From NCBI GenBank assembly GCA_903928495.1, contig CAIYQZ010000055.1, forward strand, positions 1 through 64,000: a stretch of DNA of 64,000 nucleotides, read 5' to 3'. This document shows positions 61,482 to 64,000 of the stretch, piece after piece (positions within the stretch are counted from its first letter, which is position 1; every line of letters starts with the position of its first letter). The notes beneath the pieces were generated by a model, which worked only from the letters and a program-made list of their open reading frames with translations, ran no database searches and had not been told where the DNA came from. Origin of the DNA: an uncultured bacterium. GTDB taxonomy: Bacteria; Pseudomonadota; Gammaproteobacteria; Burkholderiales; Burkholderiaceae_C. A program made the translations under genes and the position numbers.

Positions 61482-62771
61482 ATGAAAGCTCTGCGCGCAG
61501 CCCTACTTCGTTTTGACGACCATGGCCACACGGTTTATGAGGCAGATGGCGCCCTGGTGCTGGCTCCTGATGCGCAGGGTCGTCAGCGCGTGCTCGATGT
61601 GGGCCCCGCTACCGAGGTGCTGCACCGCCATCCCCAGGTGGTCGTCACACACTTGCCGGGTCGCCTGCTTGCACCGGGGTTTGTGGACATGCATGTGCAC
61701 TATCCGCAGGTGGATGTGATCGGGTCCCCCGCTTCGGGCCTGTTGCCCTGGCTGGAGAACTACACCTTCCCGCAAGAGGCGCGCTTTGCCGACCCGGCGC
61801 ACGCGCAGGCCGTGGCCCAGGTGTTTCTGGATGAGTTGCTGCGCAACGGTGTGACCACCGCGCTGGCCTTTGCCACCTCGCACCCGCAGTCTGCCCAGGC
61901 CTTGTTCGAGGCGGCGCAGGCGCGTCGGTTGCGGCTGATCACTGGCAAGTGCCTGATGGACCGCCACGCGCCCGACGGCGTGCGAGACGAAACCGAACAA
62001 AGCCTGATCGACAGCGAGGCCTTGATTGCTCGCTGGCACGGTGTGGATCGCCTGGGCTACGCCATCACCCCGCGTTTTGCGCCCAGTTGCTCCGATGCTC
62101 AAATGCAGGGCGCGGGCGAACTGGCTGCCCGCCACCCGGATGTGTGGATCCAGTCGCACGTGGCCGAAAACCGCGACGAAATTGCCTGGGTGCGCCAGCT
62201 ATACCCCCAGGCGCGCAGCTACCTCGACGTTTACCGCCACTTTGGCCTGCTGCGCAACCGCGCGGTGTACGCGCACTGCATCCACTTTGACCAGGCCGAC
62301 CGGGAACTGATGCGCAGCAGTGGCGCAGCAGCTGCCGTCAGCCCCACCAGCAACCTGTTTCTGGGCAGCGGCTTCTTCGATTTTGAGGCTGCCGAGCGAG
62401 TGGGTTTCCTGCACGGGCTGGCCAGCGACGTGGGCGGCGGCACCTCGTTCTCGCCGTTCGAAACCATGAAGGCCGCCTACTTTGTGGGTCGCATGGCGGT
62501 GGAGCAGGGCGGGGTTCACAAGCCTGGGCTTAGCCTCACACCGGGTCAGCTGTGGTGGCAACACACCGCAGGCGCTGCCCGTGCCCTGGGGCTGGAGGGC
62601 GTCGTGGGCAACCTGGCCCCGGGTTGCGAGGGCGATGTGCTGGTGCTCAATCCGCAGGCCACACCGCTCCTGGCCCGCCGCACACAAGCAGCCAACAGCC
62701 CGGAAGAGCTGCTGTTTGCGCTGATCGTTTTGGGTGACGACCGGGTTGTCGAGAAAGTTTTTATTGCCTGA
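61482..62771 (+). CDS. guaD: Guanine deaminase
   Basis: A 429-residue amidohydrolase that turns guanine into xanthine and ammonia. Metal and substrate motifs are GFVDMHVHYPQ (zinc HxH), QSHVAENRDEI, YAHCIHFD and LASDVGGGTSFS, all characteristic of guanine deaminase. The length fits the family. Its product feeds XdhAB encoded at 46-50 kb. The ATG at 61482 is used. Dispersed repeat copy 9 overlaps its end. Confidence 0.95.
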   Translation: MKALRAALLRFDDHGHTVYEADGALVLAPDAQGRQRVLDVGPATEVLHRHPQVVVTHLPGRLLAPGFVDMHVHYPQVDVIGSPASGLLPWLENYTFPQEARFADPAHAQAVAQVFLDELLRNGVTTALAFATSHPQSAQALFEAAQARRLRLITGKCLMDRHAPDGVRDETEQSLIDSEALIARWHGVDRLGYAITPRFAPSCSDAQMQGAGELAARHPDVWIQSHVAENRDEIAWVRQLYPQARSYLDVYRHFGLLRNRAVYAHCIHFDQADRELMRSSGAAAAVSPTSNLFLGSGFFDFEAAERVGFLHGLASDVGGGTSFSPFETMKAAYFVGRMAVEQGGVHKPGLSLTPGQLWWQHTAGAARALGLEGVVGNLAPGCEGDVLVLNPQATPLLARRTQAANSPEELLFALIVLGDDRVVEKVFIA

Positions 62772-62815
62772 ATGGCCCTTGTGGCTTGCTGATATTGGCT
62801 TTCAAGCTATGAATT
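62771..62815 (-). repeat. Dispersed ~45-bp intergenic repeat, copy 9 (diverged)
   Basis: Minus-strand reading CATAGCTTGAAAGCCAATAT, then CAGCAAGCCACAAGGGCCAT. It keeps the order ATAGC, AATA, CAAGC and GGCC at the family spacing but is one of the weaker members. It lies between guaD and dcd. A possible dcd -10 element TACAAT follows at 62878-62883. Confidence 0.5.
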
Positions 62816-62909
62816 TGCTGTTGATTGCTGACAGGGTCTTTGTGTTGCAACAGACTTTCCGGCAGGTGTGCCTTGCCTACAATCTGATGTCTATTTCCCT
62901 GGGCAAGAT

Positions 62910-63476
62910 ATGAGTATCAAGAGTGATAAGTGGATACGCCGGATGGCCGAGCAGCACGGCATGATCGAACCGTTTTCGCCCAAGCAGGTGCGCGAGGCAG
63001 ATGGCAAAAAAATCATCAGTTACGGCACCAGCAGCTACGGCTACGACATTCGCTGCGCTCCCGAATTCAAGGTGTTCACCAACATCCACAGCACGGTGGT
63101 CGACCCCAAGAACTTTGACGAAAAAAGCTTTGTCGACTTCCATGGCGACAGTTGCATCATTCCCCCCAACAGCTTTGCGCTGGCCCGCACCATGGAGTAC
63201 TTCCGCATCCCGCGCAACGTCCTCACCATCTGCCTGGGCAAAAGCACCTATGCGCGCTGCGGCATCATCGTCAACGTCACACCTTTCGAGCCCGAGTGGG
63301 AGGGTTATGTGACGCTGGAGTTTTCCAACACCACTCCCTTGCCTGCCCGCATTTACGCGGGTGAAGGTTGCGCGCAGGTGCTGTTCTTCGAGAGCGACGA
63401 GGTGTGCGATGTCTCCTACAAAGACCGTGGCGGCAAGTACCAGGGCCAGGTGGGTGTGACCCTGCCCAAGGCCTGA
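62910..63476 (+). CDS. dcd: dCTP deaminase
   Basis: A 188-residue trimeric enzyme that deaminates dCTP to dUTP for thymidylate synthesis. The conserved segments [37 protein letters not shown] (with the catalytic Glu just after) and CAQVLFFES are intact, and length is the family norm. The ATG at 62910 ([10 protein letters not shown]) is the usual start. It is a housekeeping pyrimidine enzyme, separate in function from the purine genes before it. The PAS gene starts 12 bp after its stop. Confidence 0.97.
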   Translation: MSIKSDKWIRRMAEQHGMIEPFSPKQVREADGKKIISYGTSSYGYDIRCAPEFKVFTNIHSTVVDPKNFDEKSFVDFHGDSCIIPPNSFALARTMEYFRIPRNVLTICLGKSTYARCGIIVNVTPFEPEWEGYVTLEFSNTTPLPARIYAGEGCAQVLFFESDEVCDVSYKDRGGKYQGQVGVTLPKA

Positions 63477-63488
63477 CGGTCAACGGCC

Positions 63489-64000
63489 ATGCTCTTCAAA
63501 CACCCATCGCCTGACCCGCACGACACGGCACCCGACACGCTGCCACAAAGCCTGGTGCCCGGCGGGTTGATGGCCGGGGGGCGGGTTCGCGCCAGCCTCC
63601 AGGCCTTGTCGCCAGCGCTGGAGCGACAGTTGATGGTGCTATCGGCCGTGTGGGACACCACAGGCGATGCCTTGATGGTCACGGACGAACGCAACACCAT
63701 CGTTGCCGTCAACCCTGCGTTCGAGCGTGTCACGGGCTATGCCGAACACGAGGTGGTGGGCCAATCGCCGTCTTTGCTGGCATCGGGTTCGCACAATGCG
63801 GCCTTTTACGAGGCCATGTGGTCCAAGCTGCAGTCTGAGGGGCACTGGGAGGGCGAAGTGCTCAACCGCCGCAAGAGCGGTGTGGTGTACCCCGAGCACT
63901 TGCGCATCCAGGTGTTGCGCGATCCAGCCACCGGCGAATTGCTCAACCACGTGGCCATGTTCGCCGACATGTCGCTGCAAAAAGCCGCACAGCGCAAGAT
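63489..64000 (+). CDS. PAS-domain signalling protein (3' end outside window)
   Basis: From an ATG at 63489 the frame is open to the window edge (170 residues). After a variable 45-residue N-terminus a PAS domain follows (SAVWDTTGDALMVTDERNTI, VNPAFERVTGYAEHEVVGQS, NRRKSGVVYPEHLRI). The PAS type (RKSGVVYPE, SLQKAAQRK end) is the one commonly joined to GGDEF-EAL domains, as in two other genes of this window. The output domain is outside the window. Confidence 0.8.
   Translation, partial: MLFKHPSPDPHDTAPDTLPQSLVPGGLMAGGRVRASLQALSPALERQLMVLSAVWDTTGDALMVTDERNTIVAVNPAFERVTGYAEHEVVGQSPSLLASGSHNAAFYEAMWSKLQSEGHWEGEVLNRRKSGVVYPEHLRIQVLRDPATGELLNHVAMFADMSLQKAAQRK

Overview
The window is a gene-dense, high-GC bacterial chromosome segment. 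Gene content points to a betaproteobacterium of the order Burkholderiales, most likely family Comamonadaceae. The evidence is a Gram-negative porin of the Burkholderiales type, the xdhAB/guaD/BMP-transporter purine locus, the gcl-hyi-glxR-glycerate kinase operon, several DUF families typical of the group, and a dispersed ~45-bp intergenic repeat (nine copies seen). No rRNA, tRNA, insertion sequence, prophage or CRISPR array was found. The family assignment is inference from content; no search was run.

Layout. 1-7.0 kb: a minus-strand signalling operon (REC-HD-GYP response regulator, exported histidine phosphatase, PAS sensor kinase cut by the window edge), a DEAD-box helicase, a DUF6172/esterase pair and a CheX-like DUF3334 protein. 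7.1-12 kb: an SDR/TetR/patatin operon behind a promoter carrying two palindromic operators, then trhO, an XRE/MmyB regulator and small membrane proteins. 12-18 kb: LysE-type exporter, AraC regulator, HD-domain protein plus membrane protein, dienelactone hydrolase, and a yghU-HTH-DUF2805 operon. 18-25.5 kb: three c-di-GMP enzymes (GGDEF; REC-PAS-GGDEF-EAL-CZB; PAS-PAS-GGDEF-EAL) and an 8-oxoguanine deaminase. 25.5-31.5 kb: a LysR regulator divergent from the glyoxylate-to-glycerate operon. 31.5-37.4 kb: two coupled Crp-like regulators, a GGDEF-EAL gene interrupted by an in-frame amber codon, a small unknown gene and a MazEF-type toxin-antitoxin pair. 37.5-46 kb: argP/argO, a PaiB-like protein, DUF1840/DUF1653 proteins, a DUF1800-DUF1501 pair, an HPP membrane protein and a porin. 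46-63.5 kb: purine catabolism and uptake (xdhBA, LysR, a BMP-type nucleoside ABC transporter, a Rieske oxygenase, adenosine/adenine deaminase, a second BMP protein, an HTH-REC regulator, guaD), two coupled exported unknown proteins, and dcd. The right edge cuts a PAS sensor gene.

How it fits together. The right third imports purine nucleosides or bases, deaminates them (Add-type enzyme, GuaD, 8-oxoguanine deaminase) and oxidises them to urate (XdhAB). Downstream ureide breakdown would give glyoxylate, which the gcl operon can turn into glycerate phosphate, although uricase, allantoinase and xdhC are not in the window. The left and middle parts are rich in c-di-GMP turnover and PAS sensing. 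The items most worth a second look are the amber codon in the GGDEF-EAL gene, the dispersed repeat inserted in frame within xdhA, the Crp-like pair, the Rieske oxygenase in the purine locus, and the twin operators at the SDR/TetR promoter.
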